Shown: positions 42,039 to 50,975 of the stretch, piece after piece | How positions within the stretch are numbered: the stretch's first letter is position 1 | Layout of the letters: each line of letters begins with the position of its first letter | Assembly (NCBI GenBank): GCA_910585205.1 | Contig: CAJUCC010000058.1 | Location: 1 to 64,000 of the forward strand | Direction: 5' to 3' | Length of the DNA stretch: 64,000 nt | Source: an uncultured Lachnospiraceae bacterium | GTDB lineage: Bacteria; Bacillota; Clostridia; Lachnospirales; Lachnospiraceae | Translations under genes and position numbers: made by a program | Notes under the pieces: model-generated | Database searches by the model: none | Told to the model about the DNA's origin: nothing | What the model saw: only the letters and a program-made list of their open reading frames with translations

Positions 42039-42686
42039 CTATCCAAGCAGTCTCTTTACATTTTCCCCGATATTTCCTCGGAATACGGCGCTTCCTGCCA
42101 CAATCACATTGGCGCCCGCCTCCTTTACAGCCGCAACATTCTCTGCGGTAATACCGCCGTCAACCTGCACATCCGTCTGCAGTCCGTATTGTTCCAGCAG
42201 TCTGCGCGTCTCGCGAATTTTTTCCGTGGAAGTTCCGATGTATTTCTGGCCTCCAAACCCCGGCTCCACAGTCATAACCAGTATCATATCGACCTGTTTT
42301 ATATAAGGTTCCAGCGCAGCTACGGGTGTGCCCGGCTTGATCGAAATGCCGGCTTTACAGCCCAGAGCGTGTATCCGGTCGATCGTCTCCGCCGTCCGCT
42401 CTCCGGCTGCTTCCAGATGAAAGGTAATCATATCCGCTCCGCACTGCGCAAATGTCTCAACATAGCGGACAGGCTCCACGATCATCAGATGCACATCAAA
42501 AAACAGCTTTGTCCCGGGCCGGATCGAGGCAATTACCGGCATCCCAAAGGATATGGACGGGACAAACACCCCGTCCATAACGTCAATGTGAAGATACTCT
42601 GCACCCGATTTTTCTATTTCCTGAATCTGCTGTCCCAATATGTTGAAGTCAGCAGCCAGGATCGATGGTGAAATAATAGTCTTCAT
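42039..42686 (-). CDS. rpe: ribulose-phosphate 3-epimerase
   Basis: The 215-residue TIM-barrel enzyme interconverts ribulose-5-phosphate and xylulose-5-phosphate. Signatures: SPSILAADF at the N-terminus, HIDVMDGVFVPSISFG (metal ligands His and Asp), FHLEAAGERT, MTVEPGFGGQKYI and VDGGITAENV. Normal length. It closes the pentose block: 16 bases after the transketolase C subunit. Linking it to arabinose genes allows xylulose-5-phosphate made by AraD to enter both pentose phosphate branches. Confidence 0.96.
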   Translation of the reverse strand: MKTIISPSILAADFNILGQQIQEIEKSGAEYLHIDVMDGVFVPSISFGMPVIASIRPGTKLFFDVHLMIVEPVRYVETFAQCGADMITFHLEAAGERTAETIDRIHALGCKAGISIKPGTPVAALEPYIKQVDMILVMTVEPGFGGQKYIGTSTEKIRETRRLLEQYGLQTDVQVDGGITAENVAAVKEAGANVIVAGSAVFRGNIGENVKRLLG

Positions 42687-42702
42687 TCAATTACGCTCCC
42701 AT

Positions 42703-43644
42703 TTACTGAACGAAAGCTTTCACTTTCTCATAGATTCCCTTGCCGTCCAGTCCGTATTTCTCCAGCAGTCCCGATGCCGTTCCCGATTCTCCGTAAACAT
42801 CATTCATGCCGATTCTGCACACCTTTGTCGGCATTTTCTCGCTGAGTAAATCGCAGACCGCACTGCCGAGTCCGCCGATGATGGAATGTTCTTCCGCCGT
42901 TACCACTTTGCCTGTCTTCTTCGCAGATGCCAGCACCAGCTCTTCATCCAGCGGTTTGATTGTGTGGATATTGATTACTTCCGCGTCGATTCCGTCTGCC
43001 GCCAGCTTTTCTGCCGCCTCCAGCGCGCCGGAAATGCAGGTTCCCGTTGCGATCAGCGTAACGTCTTTCCCCTCTTTCAGCACAACGCCCTTTCCGATCT
43101 CGAACCGATAATCCGGTCTGTCGTTGATTACCGGCACTGCCGCACGTCCAAAGCGCAGGTAAACCGGACCCTCGTAGTTGATCGCAGCATCCACTGCCGC
43201 TTTTGCTTCCACATCATCGGAGGGTACGATTACGGTCATGCCCGGAATGGTGCGCATCAGGGCAATGTCTTCGTTACACTGGTGGGTTGCACCGTCTTCC
43301 CCTACCGTAATACCCGCATGGGTTGCACCGATCTTGACATTGAGGTGCGGATAACCGATGGAATTTCTCACCTGTTCAAAATTACGTCCCGCCGCAAACA
43401 TGGCAAACGAACTGATAAAAGGAACCTTGCCGCATGTAGCCAGTCCGGCTGCAACGCCTGTCATATTGCACTCCGCAATCCCACAGTCGATGTGACGGTC
43501 CGGATACGCTTTCTGGAATACGCTTGTCTTGGTTGCACCTGCCAGATCGGCATCCAGCACAACCAAATTGGGGTATTTTGCGCCGCACTCGGCAAGCGCA
43601 TTGCCGTAGCTTTCTCTTGTCGCGATTTTCTTAACGTCAGCCAT
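42703..43644 (-). CDS. transketolase, C-terminal subunit
   Basis: The 313-residue subunit carries the pyrimidine-binding and C-terminal domains of transketolase (RESYGNALAECGAKYP, CGIAECNMTGVAAGLA, THAGITVGEDGATHQ, and AEEHSIIGGLGSAVCD). In many Clostridia the enzyme is split in two genes, and the N-terminal half is encoded next to it with a one-base overlap (stop and start share 43644). Together they transfer two-carbon units between xylulose-5-phosphate and aldose phosphates using thiamine pyrophosphate and Mg2+. Confidence 0.95.
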   Translation of the reverse strand: MADVKKIATRESYGNALAECGAKYPNLVVLDADLAGATKTSVFQKAYPDRHIDCGIAECNMTGVAAGLATCGKVPFISSFAMFAAGRNFEQVRNSIGYPHLNVKIGATHAGITVGEDGATHQCNEDIALMRTIPGMTVIVPSDDVEAKAAVDAAINYEGPVYLRFGRAAVPVINDRPDYRFEIGKGVVLKEGKDVTLIATGTCISGALEAAEKLAADGIDAEVINIHTIKPLDEELVLASAKKTGKVVTAEEHSIIGGLGSAVCDLLSEKMPTKVCRIGMNDVYGESGTASGLLEKYGLDGKGIYEKVKAFVQ

Positions 43645-44483
43645 TAGTTTGCACCTCCCAGTTCTTCTCCGATTTTATCAAGTTCTGCCATCGCTGTGGC
43701 ATATTCTTCATCATTGGGCGCTTTTCCGTGCCAGCCCGCCTTATCTTCCATAAAGGATACGCCTTTGCCCTTTACTGTCTTCATAATGATTGCCGTGGGC
43801 ATACCCTTTGTCTCTCTCGCTTCTTTCATTGCAGCCGCGATCTCTTCCATATCATTGCCGTTGATATTAATTGTATGGAAATTGAACGCCTCGAACTTTT
43901 TGTCGATCGGATACGGAGAACATACGTCTTCCACTTTGCCGTCGATCTGCAGTCCGTTGTTGTCCACGATCACAACGAGATTATCCAGTTTGCGGTGGCC
44001 TGCAAACATCGCTGCCTCCCAGATCTGGCCTTCCTGAATCTCGCCGTCGCCGCACAGGCAGTATACCCGATAGTCTTTGCCGTCCATTTTGCCCGCCAGC
44101 GCCATGCCCGTCGCTGCGGAAAGTCCCTGTCCCAGAGAGCCGCTGGACATATCCAGTCCGGGCGTATCCTGCATACACGGATGCCCCTGCAGATAGGAAC
44201 CCAGTTTACGCAGTGTTTTCAGATCTTCCACCGGAAAATATCCCCTGTATGCCAGAGCGGAATACAAACCGGGCGCCGTATGCCCCTTGGACAATACAAA
44301 CCTGTCACGATTTTCCATTTTGGGATTTTTCGGATCAATATTCATCTCTTCAAAGTAAAGATACGTAAACATGTCTGCCGCGGAAAGAGAGCCGCCGGGA
44401 TGTCCCGCTTTCGCACTATGTACTGCCGTTACGATACCTTTACGCACTTCATTAGCCTGCTTTGCTAATTCCAGTTTGTTCAT
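43644..44483 (-). CDS. transketolase, N-terminal subunit
   Basis: The 279-residue thiamine pyrophosphate-binding half has HSAKAGHPGGSLSAADMFTYL, SKGHTAPGLYSALA, GSLGQGLSAATGMALA and the TPP motif GDGEIQEGQIWEAAMFA with VDNNGLQIDG. The ATG at 44483 is placed by GGAGGACAAGGCT; an ATG five codons upstream has a poorer site. It follows araD after about 240 bases that contain a long hairpin, the only large gap within the arabinose gene run. Confidence 0.95.
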   Translation of the reverse strand: MNKLELAKQANEVRKGIVTAVHSAKAGHPGGSLSAADMFTYLYFEEMNIDPKNPKMENRDRFVLSKGHTAPGLYSALAYRGYFPVEDLKTLRKLGSYLQGHPCMQDTPGLDMSSGSLGQGLSAATGMALAGKMDGKDYRVYCLCGDGEIQEGQIWEAAMFAGHRKLDNLVVIVDNNGLQIDGKVEDVCSPYPIDKKFEAFNFHTININGNDMEEIAAAMKEARETKGMPTAIIMKTVKGKGVSFMEDKAGWHGKAPNDEEYATAMAELDKIGEELGGAN

Positions 44484-44640
44484 AGCCTTGTCCTCCATTA
44501 TATCAATATTCTGCTTCTTTTACTGTAGCATAATCCGGGGCTTTCGTCCATAGAAAGGGAAAAATTACAACGCAACAACATTTACTTTCCCCTTTTCGGG
44601 CGAAAAGCCTCCGGAACGGCCGGCAGACAGCAGCAGAGTC

Positions 44641-44693
44641 CGGAAAGGCAGCCGTTTCCCCTGCACCTTCCGCATCAAACGACTGCCTTTCCG
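44641..44693. repeat. long intergenic hairpin between araD and transketolase genes
   Basis: CGGAAAGGCAG-C-CGTTT (44641-44657) pairs with AAACG-A-CTGCCTTTCCG (44677-44693): 16 pairs and one mismatch. A smaller CTTTTCG/CGAAAAG hairpin lies at 44592-44607. No T tract follows the large one on the minus strand, so it may be an mRNA stabiliser or processing site. Confidence 0.7.
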
Positions 44694-44724
44694 ATTTATC
44701 TCGTTTTTAACCCGCGCTGTCTGT

Positions 44725-45423
44725 TTATGTATCCTGCCCGTAATACGCATTGGCGCCATGTTTTCTGAAATAATGCTTATCCTGAAGCACCTGCGGTGCC
44801 GGTGTGTTTTTCGGATTAATCAGCTCACAGCGCGCTGCCATTTTGGCAACTTCGTCCAGAACAACCGCATTGTGTACCGCTTCATGTGCATCCTTACCCC
44901 AGGTAAACGGGCCGTGATTTTTGCAGAGTACGGCGGGCATTGCCGTAACATCGATGTCGTTATCCTTAAAGTAGTTTACAATCAGAACGCCCGTATTCAC
45001 CTCATAACCCGCGTCAATCTCCTCTTTCGTCAGGTTTCTGACACAGGGAATCTCACCGTACATATAGTCTGCATGTGTGGTTCCATAGCACGGAATCCCT
45101 CTCCCGGCCTGCGCCCAGCTTGTCGCCCAGGATGAATGTGTATGCACTACGCCGCCCACTTCCGGAAATCCCTTATAGATTTCCACATGAGTCGGTGTGT
45201 CGGAAGAAGGTTTGTATTTCCCTTCCACCTTTTTGCCTTCCAGATCCACTACAACCATATCTTCCCATGTCAGTTTATCGTAATCCACACCGCTCGGCTT
45301 GATAACAAAGAGTCCCTTTTCTCTGTCGATCCCGCTCACATTGCCCCAGGTAAATGTCACCAGTCCGTATTTGGGAAGCAGCATATTGGCTTCATAAACC
45401 TCTTTTTTCAGTTCTTCTAACAT
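44725..45423 (-). CDS. araD: L-ribulose-5-phosphate 4-epimerase
   Basis: The 232-residue class II aldolase-like enzyme converts L-ribulose-5-phosphate to D-xylulose-5-phosphate. It has WGNVSGIDREKGLFVIKPSG near the N-terminus, the zinc ligands in VVHTHSSWATSWAQ, and HGPFTWGKDAHEAVHNAV. Length and motifs match AraD/UlaF/SgaE; the araA gene and kinase just upstream make AraD the assignment. The gene starts 39 bases after the kinase stop. Confidence 0.95.
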   Translation of the reverse strand: MLEELKKEVYEANMLLPKYGLVTFTWGNVSGIDREKGLFVIKPSGVDYDKLTWEDMVVVDLEGKKVEGKYKPSSDTPTHVEIYKGFPEVGGVVHTHSSWATSWAQAGRGIPCYGTTHADYMYGEIPCVRNLTKEEIDAGYEVNTGVLIVNYFKDNDIDVTAMPAVLCKNHGPFTWGKDAHEAVHNAVVLDEVAKMAARCELINPKNTPAPQVLQDKHYFRKHGANAYYGQDT

Positions 45424-45462
45424 TTCGGCGTTTTCTCCCTTCCGCTTTTTACTGCCGCTGTT

Positions 45463-47070
45463 TTATTTCAGATTGTCGATGGCTGCCCGCTCGATCGGCA
45501 GGCCCTTCGTATAGCGTTCAATAAAGGTATCAAAACCGGCAACGTCCGCCGGATCGGGTTCAATGCGGCTGCCCTTTTCGCCTGCAAATACCGCTCTGTT
45601 CAGGAACGCATCCAGTGCTTCCCCGTCTTCTTTATGAATCATATAGGAAGCCAGCAGCGCAATGCCCCACGCACCGCCTTCTCCCGCCGTTTCCATAACG
45701 GAAACCGGTGTGTTGATCGCTGCGGCGAGAATTTTCTGACCCACGCCCTTTGTCTTGAACAGACCGCCGTGTCCGAGAATCTCATCAACCTGAACACCCT
45801 CTTCTTTAAAAAGAATATCCAGCCCGGTCTTCAGCACGCCGAGAGAGGCAAACAGGTTCACGCGCATAAAGTTCGCCAGATTGAACTTCGCGTTGGGTGT
45901 GCGGACAAACAGGGGTCTGCCTTCTTCCATCCCCACGATATGTTCGCCGGAGAAATAATTGTATGCCAGCAGTCCGCCGCAGTCATCGTCGCCCTCCAGC
46001 GCTTTGTTGTAAAGCGTGCCGAACAGTTTGTTCATGTCCACGTCAATGCCGAAGCTCTCCGCAAATTCTTTGAAAATATTAACCCATGCGTTCAGATCGG
46101 ACGTGCAGTTATTGCAGTGTGCCATCGCCACCAGATGCCCGTTCGGTGTCGTTACGAGATCGATCTCCTCATGTACTTTCGAGAGTTCTTTCTCCAGTAC
46201 GATCATACCGAATACGCTCGTGCCGGCCGATACGTTACCGGTCCGCACGGCTACGCTGTTCGTTGCCGCCATGCCGGTGCCCGCATCGCCTTCCGGCGGG
46301 CAGAGCGGAATGCCCGCTTCCAGCGCACCGCTTACATCCAGGAATTTCGCCCCTGCTTCGGTCAGTTTTCCCGCTTCCTCACCTGCCGTCAGCACGCCCG
46401 GCATAATGTCCGCCAGTTTCCAGGCAAAGCCGCAGGAAGCCGTCACTTCGTCAAACTGTGCGATCATCTTTTTGTTGAAGTCCCCCGTTGCAATGTCAAT
46501 CGGGAACATACCGGAAGCTTCGCCCACTCCCAATACTTTCTCCCCGGTCAGCTGCCAGTGAATATAACCTGCCAGTGTCGTAAAGAAGCTGATGTCTTTT
46601 ACATGGTCTTCCTGATTCAGAATGGCCTGATACAGATGCGCGATACTCCACCGCTGCGGAATGTGATAGTCAAACAGTTTCGTCAGTTTTTCCGACGCCT
46701 GTTCCGTAATCGTATTTCTCCATGTGCGGAAAGGCACCAACAGTTTACCGTCTTTGTCGAACGCCATATAGCCGTGCATCATAGCGCTGAAACCGATCGC
46801 GCCCAGTTTCGTGATGCCGACGCCGTACTGTGCCTTTACGTCTTCCAGAAGGCCGGCATAGCAGTCCTGCAGTCCCTTATGTATCTTATCCAGACTGTAT
46901 GTCCAGATGCCGTCCACATAATCGTTCTCCCAGTCGTAGCTGCCCGATGCGATCGGTGTATTGTCCTCACCAACCAGAACGGCTTTGATACGCGTCGAGC
47001 CGAACTCGATCCCCAAAACCGCCCGGCCGGCCTCAATCACGCTTTTTACTGCGTTTTTATCCATACTCAT
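45463..47070 (-). CDS. FGGY family carbohydrate kinase, probable L-ribulokinase
   Basis: The 535-residue kinase has the FGGY N-terminal site LGIEFGSTRIKAVLV, the PEGDAGTGMAATNSVAVRTG region, and the C-terminal nucleotide-binding GHGGLFKTKGVGQKILA and ETAGEGGAWGIALLASY. It is more like xylulokinase-type proteins than classical AraB. In other Clostridia an equivalent kinase next to araA and araD acts as ribulokinase, and the context (araA upstream, araD downstream) points to the same role. ATG 47070 has AAGGAGGGGTTTCACAC upstream. Confidence 0.9.
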   Translation of the reverse strand: MSMDKNAVKSVIEAGRAVLGIEFGSTRIKAVLVGEDNTPIASGSYDWENDYVDGIWTYSLDKIHKGLQDCYAGLLEDVKAQYGVGITKLGAIGFSAMMHGYMAFDKDGKLLVPFRTWRNTITEQASEKLTKLFDYHIPQRWSIAHLYQAILNQEDHVKDISFFTTLAGYIHWQLTGEKVLGVGEASGMFPIDIATGDFNKKMIAQFDEVTASCGFAWKLADIMPGVLTAGEEAGKLTEAGAKFLDVSGALEAGIPLCPPEGDAGTGMAATNSVAVRTGNVSAGTSVFGMIVLEKELSKVHEEIDLVTTPNGHLVAMAHCNNCTSDLNAWVNIFKEFAESFGIDVDMNKLFGTLYNKALEGDDDCGGLLAYNYFSGEHIVGMEEGRPLFVRTPNAKFNLANFMRVNLFASLGVLKTGLDILFKEEGVQVDEILGHGGLFKTKGVGQKILAAAINTPVSVMETAGEGGAWGIALLASYMIHKEDGEALDAFLNRAVFAGEKGSRIEPDPADVAGFDTFIERYTKGLPIERAAIDNLK

Positions 47071-47094
47071 GTGTGAAACCCCTCCTTCTCTTTG

Positions 47095-48594
47095 TCAGAA
47101 CCGGAACGCCAGCTCATTCCATCTCAGTTCGTTTTTCAGATCTCTGATCGTTGTATTCTTATCGATGACAACGCTCTCAATACCCATAGCGGCTGCCCAG
47201 TCAACCATCTGCTCTACGCTCAGATCATAGGTAAACGCGGTATGGTGTGCGCCGCCTGCCAGAATCCATGCTTCCGCTCCCGTGTACAGATCCGGCTGCG
47301 GTGTCCAGTAGTTAATGCCGACCGGCAGCTTCGGAAGCGGTTTCTCCACCTTCTTACAGTCTACCGCATTGATGATAAGGCGGAAGCGATGTCCCAGATC
47401 CACGAGCGATGTTGCGATGCCGCTGCCTTCTTTTGCCTGGAATACGATACGGGCAGGATCTTCCCGATTGCCCATCGAAAGCGGCTGACATTTCATCGTG
47501 ATCGGTCCCTCTGCGATAGCCGGACATACCTCCAGCATATGTGCCTGGATAATGCCTTCCTTACCCGGCACAAAATTGTAGGTGTAGTCTTCCATAAAGG
47601 AGCTTCCCTTTGCATTGGGCACGCCTGCCGTCATAATCTTAATCAGACGATCCATGGCTGCGGTTTTCCAGTCGCCCTCGCCGCCGAAACCATATCCTTT
47701 CTCCATCAGTCTCTGCACTGCGAGACCCGGAAGCTGCTTCAGGCCGCCGAGCATCCCGAAGTGTGTGACAAATGCCTGATAATTGCCGTCTTCCAGGAAT
47801 TTCTCCATACCGAGTTCAATCTGCGCCTGAACCGCCACATGTCTGCGGAATTCAGCCTCGTCTCTGCCCTCCAGAGCCACTTCGTATTTGCTGTAGTATT
47901 CGTCCGTCAGCGCGTTTACGTCGCCCTCCGATACCGCATCCACGAATTCCACTAGGTCGTTCACATTATAATGATCGATCTCCCATCCGAATTTGATCTG
48001 TGCTTCTACCTTATCGCCTTCGGTAACGGCTACGTTGTTCATATTATCCCCGAAGCGGCAGACACGGATATGAGAAGACTCCATAACACCGATAGCGGTC
48101 CGCATCCAGCTGCCAAGCTTTTCCTGTACCCTGCCGTCTGCCCAGTGTCCCACAATCACTTTTCTCTCAATGCCCATACGGGTAACGATATGGCCGTATT
48201 CACGGTCGCCGTGTGCGGACTGATTTTCATTCATAAAGTCCATATCCATCGTATCGTAGGGGATTTCTTCATTAAACTGCGTGTGCAGATGGCAGAGCGG
48301 TTTCTTATATTCCTGCAGGCCGATAATCCACATTTTGGCCGGGGAGAAGGTGTGCATCCATGTGATGACACCGGCGCATTCCGCATCATTATTGGCATCG
48401 TTAAACGTCTTTCTGATGGATGCCTGGTCAATCAGTGTCGGTTTCAGCACAACCTCAAAAGGCAGTTTCCCGCCGGCATTCAGTCCTTCCACAATCTTTG
48501 CGGAATGCTCTGCCACATGGCGCAGACATTCGTCACCGTATAAATCCTGTGACCCTGTGCAAAACCAGAATTTGTAATTTTTCGCTGCTTTCAT
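47095..48594 (-). CDS. araA: L-arabinose isomerase
   Basis: The 499-residue Mn2+-dependent enzyme converts L-arabinose to L-ribulose. It begins with the family start FWFCTGSQDLYGDECL, has WMHTFSPAKMWIIGL, GYGFGGEGDWKTAAMDRL, SFMEDYTYNF with metal-ligand Glu residues, and ends with WILAGGAHHTAFTYDL. Standard length (about 500). It follows araR by 18 bases and precedes the kinase by 24 bases. Confidence 0.97.
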   Translation of the reverse strand: MKAAKNYKFWFCTGSQDLYGDECLRHVAEHSAKIVEGLNAGGKLPFEVVLKPTLIDQASIRKTFNDANNDAECAGVITWMHTFSPAKMWIIGLQEYKKPLCHLHTQFNEEIPYDTMDMDFMNENQSAHGDREYGHIVTRMGIERKVIVGHWADGRVQEKLGSWMRTAIGVMESSHIRVCRFGDNMNNVAVTEGDKVEAQIKFGWEIDHYNVNDLVEFVDAVSEGDVNALTDEYYSKYEVALEGRDEAEFRRHVAVQAQIELGMEKFLEDGNYQAFVTHFGMLGGLKQLPGLAVQRLMEKGYGFGGEGDWKTAAMDRLIKIMTAGVPNAKGSSFMEDYTYNFVPGKEGIIQAHMLEVCPAIAEGPITMKCQPLSMGNREDPARIVFQAKEGSGIATSLVDLGHRFRLIINAVDCKKVEKPLPKLPVGINYWTPQPDLYTGAEAWILAGGAHHTAFTYDLSVEQMVDWAAAMGIESVVIDKNTTIRDLKNELRWNELAFRF

Positions 48595-48612
48595 TGTCTT
48601 TCCCTCCTGTTA

Positions 48613-49707
48613 TCATTCTTTTACCTGTAAGTTTCTGACGGAATCCCGCTCCACTACCTGCAGGTCAAACTCATAATTTCCGTCAAATTTTGGATTGCGA
48701 ATCATTTCCACAATATTGTGCGCCGCTTTTTCCCCCAGCTGCTCCATCGGATACGGAATGGATGTGAGTCTGACGCTGCCCAGTACGGCCAGTTCCGAGT
48801 CGTCAATGCTGGCAACGGACAGATCTTCCGGCACACGGATCTTCTCTTCCTGTAAAACTTTAATCAGTTCAAAGGCTACCTCATCATTATAAGACACCAG
48901 GCCGCTGCATCCCTGCAGTCTGGATTTGATTTTATTCCGTAATCGGGAGAAATCTTTCACATCCTCTGTATCCACCCATAGAATCCGGGACTCGTCGCAG
49001 ACAATGCCTGCCTTATACAACGCTTCCATATATCCCGCATAACGCAGATGTCCCTGCCCGTCATCCAGCTTAAAAATGCCCGCAATGCTGCGGTGTCCTC
49101 CGGCAATCAGGCGCTCCGTTGCCAGTCTCCCGGCCTGCCTGTCATTCATGGACACATGCGGCATCTGCAGCACGGGATAAAAGCTGTTGATAAACAGAAC
49201 CGGTATATTCCTTCTGGCCAGCTCCCGATAGTAACACAGGTTGAGATTCGGCAGCGCACTCTTTGTGGCTTCCACGATAATCCCTGCCACTTCATCCTTT
49301 TCCAGAATGTCTTTCAGAATCGTACGCTCTCTGGCGAGCAGATTGTTGGTAAAAGCAATCTGCACCGGATAGCCTTCCTGATAAAGTGTGTGTTCGATGG
49401 ACTGAATGGTCCTCGGGAAAATATAATTGTCCAGATACGTCATAATGACCGCGATCCGGCTTCTGTTCTCCGCATTCCGCAGATACGGATTTTCATTGAC
49501 ATACGTACCGCTGCCGCGCACACGGTTGAGAATGTGCTCCTCTTCCAGTAAGCCGATGGCATGGCGCACCGTCTGCCTGCTCAGGCCAAACATCCGGCTG
49601 AGTTCGTTCTCCGAATACATCTTTTCTCCGGGAAGAAGCTTTTTTTCCGCGATCTGTCGCCGTATCCAGTCCGCAAGCTCCAGATATTTGGGTATGTCCT
49701 TTATCAT
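48613..49707 (-). CDS. araR: AraR-type arabinose regulator (GntR DNA-binding, LacI-like sensor)
   Basis: The 364-residue protein has an N-terminal GntR winged helix (about 5-70; KMYSENELSRMFGLSRQTVR, GSGTYVNENP) and a LacI/periplasmic-binding-like C-terminal domain (about 80-360; RIAVIMTYLDNYIFP, ILWVDTEDVKDFSR, VASIDDSELAVLGSVRLTS). This fusion is characteristic of AraR, which represses arabinose genes until L-arabinose binds. The position just before araA supports it. Candidate TTGTA-NN-TACAA sites are found in the leader of the upstream transporter gene. Confidence 0.92.
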   Translation of the reverse strand: MIKDIPKYLELADWIRRQIAEKKLLPGEKMYSENELSRMFGLSRQTVRHAIGLLEEEHILNRVRGSGTYVNENPYLRNAENRSRIAVIMTYLDNYIFPRTIQSIEHTLYQEGYPVQIAFTNNLLARERTILKDILEKDEVAGIIVEATKSALPNLNLCYYRELARRNIPVLFINSFYPVLQMPHVSMNDRQAGRLATERLIAGGHRSIAGIFKLDDGQGHLRYAGYMEALYKAGIVCDESRILWVDTEDVKDFSRLRNKIKSRLQGCSGLVSYNDEVAFELIKVLQEEKIRVPEDLSVASIDDSELAVLGSVRLTSIPYPMEQLGEKAAHNIVEMIRNPKFDGNYEFDLQVVERDSVRNLQVKE

Positions 49708-49724
49708 CTTCTCTCTGTATTATG

Positions 49725-49764
49725 AAAGGCTGCTAATGGGACAAAACGTCACACAGCAGCCTTC
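49725..49764 (-). terminator. terminator-like hairpin between transporter and araR
   Basis: AAGGCTGCT (49726-49734) pairs with AGCAGCCTT (49755-49763) with a 20-base loop. Only a short TTT follows on the minus strand, so it is probably a weak terminator or attenuator rather than a full stop. Confidence 0.5.
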
Positions 49765-49799
49765 ATCCCCCTACTTTATGTTCAGGCTCAAACAGCCAG

Positions 49800-50975
49800 T
49801 CAGCTCTTCTTATTCTTGGAAATTACATCAACCGTTACGGCGCCCAGAAGCACCGCACCTTTTACGATTTTCTGAATATCGGTAGACCATCCATACAGGG
49901 ACATACCATTGTTCAGGATACCCATAATAAACGCGCCGACTACCGCACCTGTAATGGTACCGGCGCCACCGGCTACCGCCGCGCCACCGATGTAGCAGGA
50001 AGCAATGGCATCCATTTCGAATCCGTCGCCGGCCTTCGGTGTGGAGGATGCGTTACGTGCGGAGAGTACGATGCCTGCTAGGGCGCTCAGGATTCCCATG
50101 TTGGTATATACCCAGAAGAATACTTTCTTTGTGTCAATACCGGAAAGGTTTGCCGCCTTGCGGTTGCCGCCCAGTGCGTAGATCTGACGGCCTGCAACGG
50201 TCTTGCTCGTGATAAATGCATATGCACCTACCAGAAGAGCCATAATCAGAAGAACGAACGGAAGTCCGTTGTAACGTGCCAGTTTGTAGAAGAAGAACCA
50301 TACGATTACAAGCATAACCGCTTCTTTTACGGCAATCTGCCACATGGGATTGGTCGCAAAGTTGTATTTTTTCTTTGTGGCAATGTTTTTCATTTCGCTT
50401 AAGATCAGTACCACGGATACGACTGCCGCAACAATGATACTAACCAGATCCATTGTGCCGTCGCCAAAAGGAATCTTAATGGTGGGAAGGAAGCCTGCAC
50501 CGATAAATACAAAGTTATCCGGCAGAGGTCCCTTTGTCTGTGCCTGCAGCACAGTATATGTAAGGCCGCGGCCCATCAGCATCGTCGCCAGCGTTACAAC
50601 GAAAGGCGGGATGCCCAGATAAGCGATGAAGAAACCGGCAAACATACCGATGATCAGACCGATTACCAGCGCTGCGATAATCGCAACCCACATGTTCATC
50701 TTGTAGTCAACCATTACGATACCGGCAGCCGCACCTGTCACGGCAACAACGGAACCGACGCCCAGATCGACGTTACCGGTCAGTACGCAGAGCAGCATGC
50801 CGACAGCCAGAATAACCACGTAACCGTTCTGCATAATCAGGTTGTTGATATTGGCGGGAGAAAGGTTCTTTCCGCCTGTCATAATAGCAAAAATCAAATA
50901 AATTGCAATAAGAGCAAGAAACATACCATACTGTTTCATGTCAAGATTTACTTCTTTTTTCTTATTCATTTCCAT
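49800..50975 (-). CDS. monosaccharide ABC transporter permease (GguB/XylH family)
   Basis: The 391-residue CUT2 permease has about ten hydrophobic segments. It shows LCVLTGNVDLGVGSVVAVTG, AYLGIPPFVVTLATMLMGRGL and GGNRKAANLSGIDTKKVFFW, which are typical of XylH/GguB proteins, and the C-terminal IASCYIGGAAVAGGAGTITG. With the ATPase and ChvE-like binding protein it forms a multiple-monosaccharide importer that in this context should carry L-arabinose. The start overlaps the ATPase gene by about 14 bases; ATG 50975 or the ATG two codons later are both possible. Confidence 0.93.
   Translation of the reverse strand: MEMNKKKEVNLDMKQYGMFLALIAIYLIFAIMTGGKNLSPANINNLIMQNGYVVILAVGMLLCVLTGNVDLGVGSVVAVTGAAAGIVMVDYKMNMWVAIIAALVIGLIIGMFAGFFIAYLGIPPFVVTLATMLMGRGLTYTVLQAQTKGPLPDNFVFIGAGFLPTIKIPFGDGTMDLVSIIVAAVVSVVLILSEMKNIATKKKYNFATNPMWQIAVKEAVMLVIVWFFFYKLARYNGLPFVLLIMALLVGAYAFITSKTVAGRQIYALGGNRKAANLSGIDTKKVFFWVYTNMGILSALAGIVLSARNASSTPKAGDGFEMDAIASCYIGGAAVAGGAGTITGAVVGAFIMGILNNGMSLYGWSTDIQKIVKGAVLLGAVTVDVISKNKKS

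Noticed and set aside
44565..44759. 64-codon minus-strand frame between araD and transketolase
   Set aside because: It covers the long hairpin and part of araD, is very basic in composition and has no convincing ribosome site.
45634..47076. 480-codon open frame on the plus strand
   Set aside because: It mirrors the FGGY kinase gene on the minus strand; His/Arg/Cys-rich translation is typical of antisense frames here.
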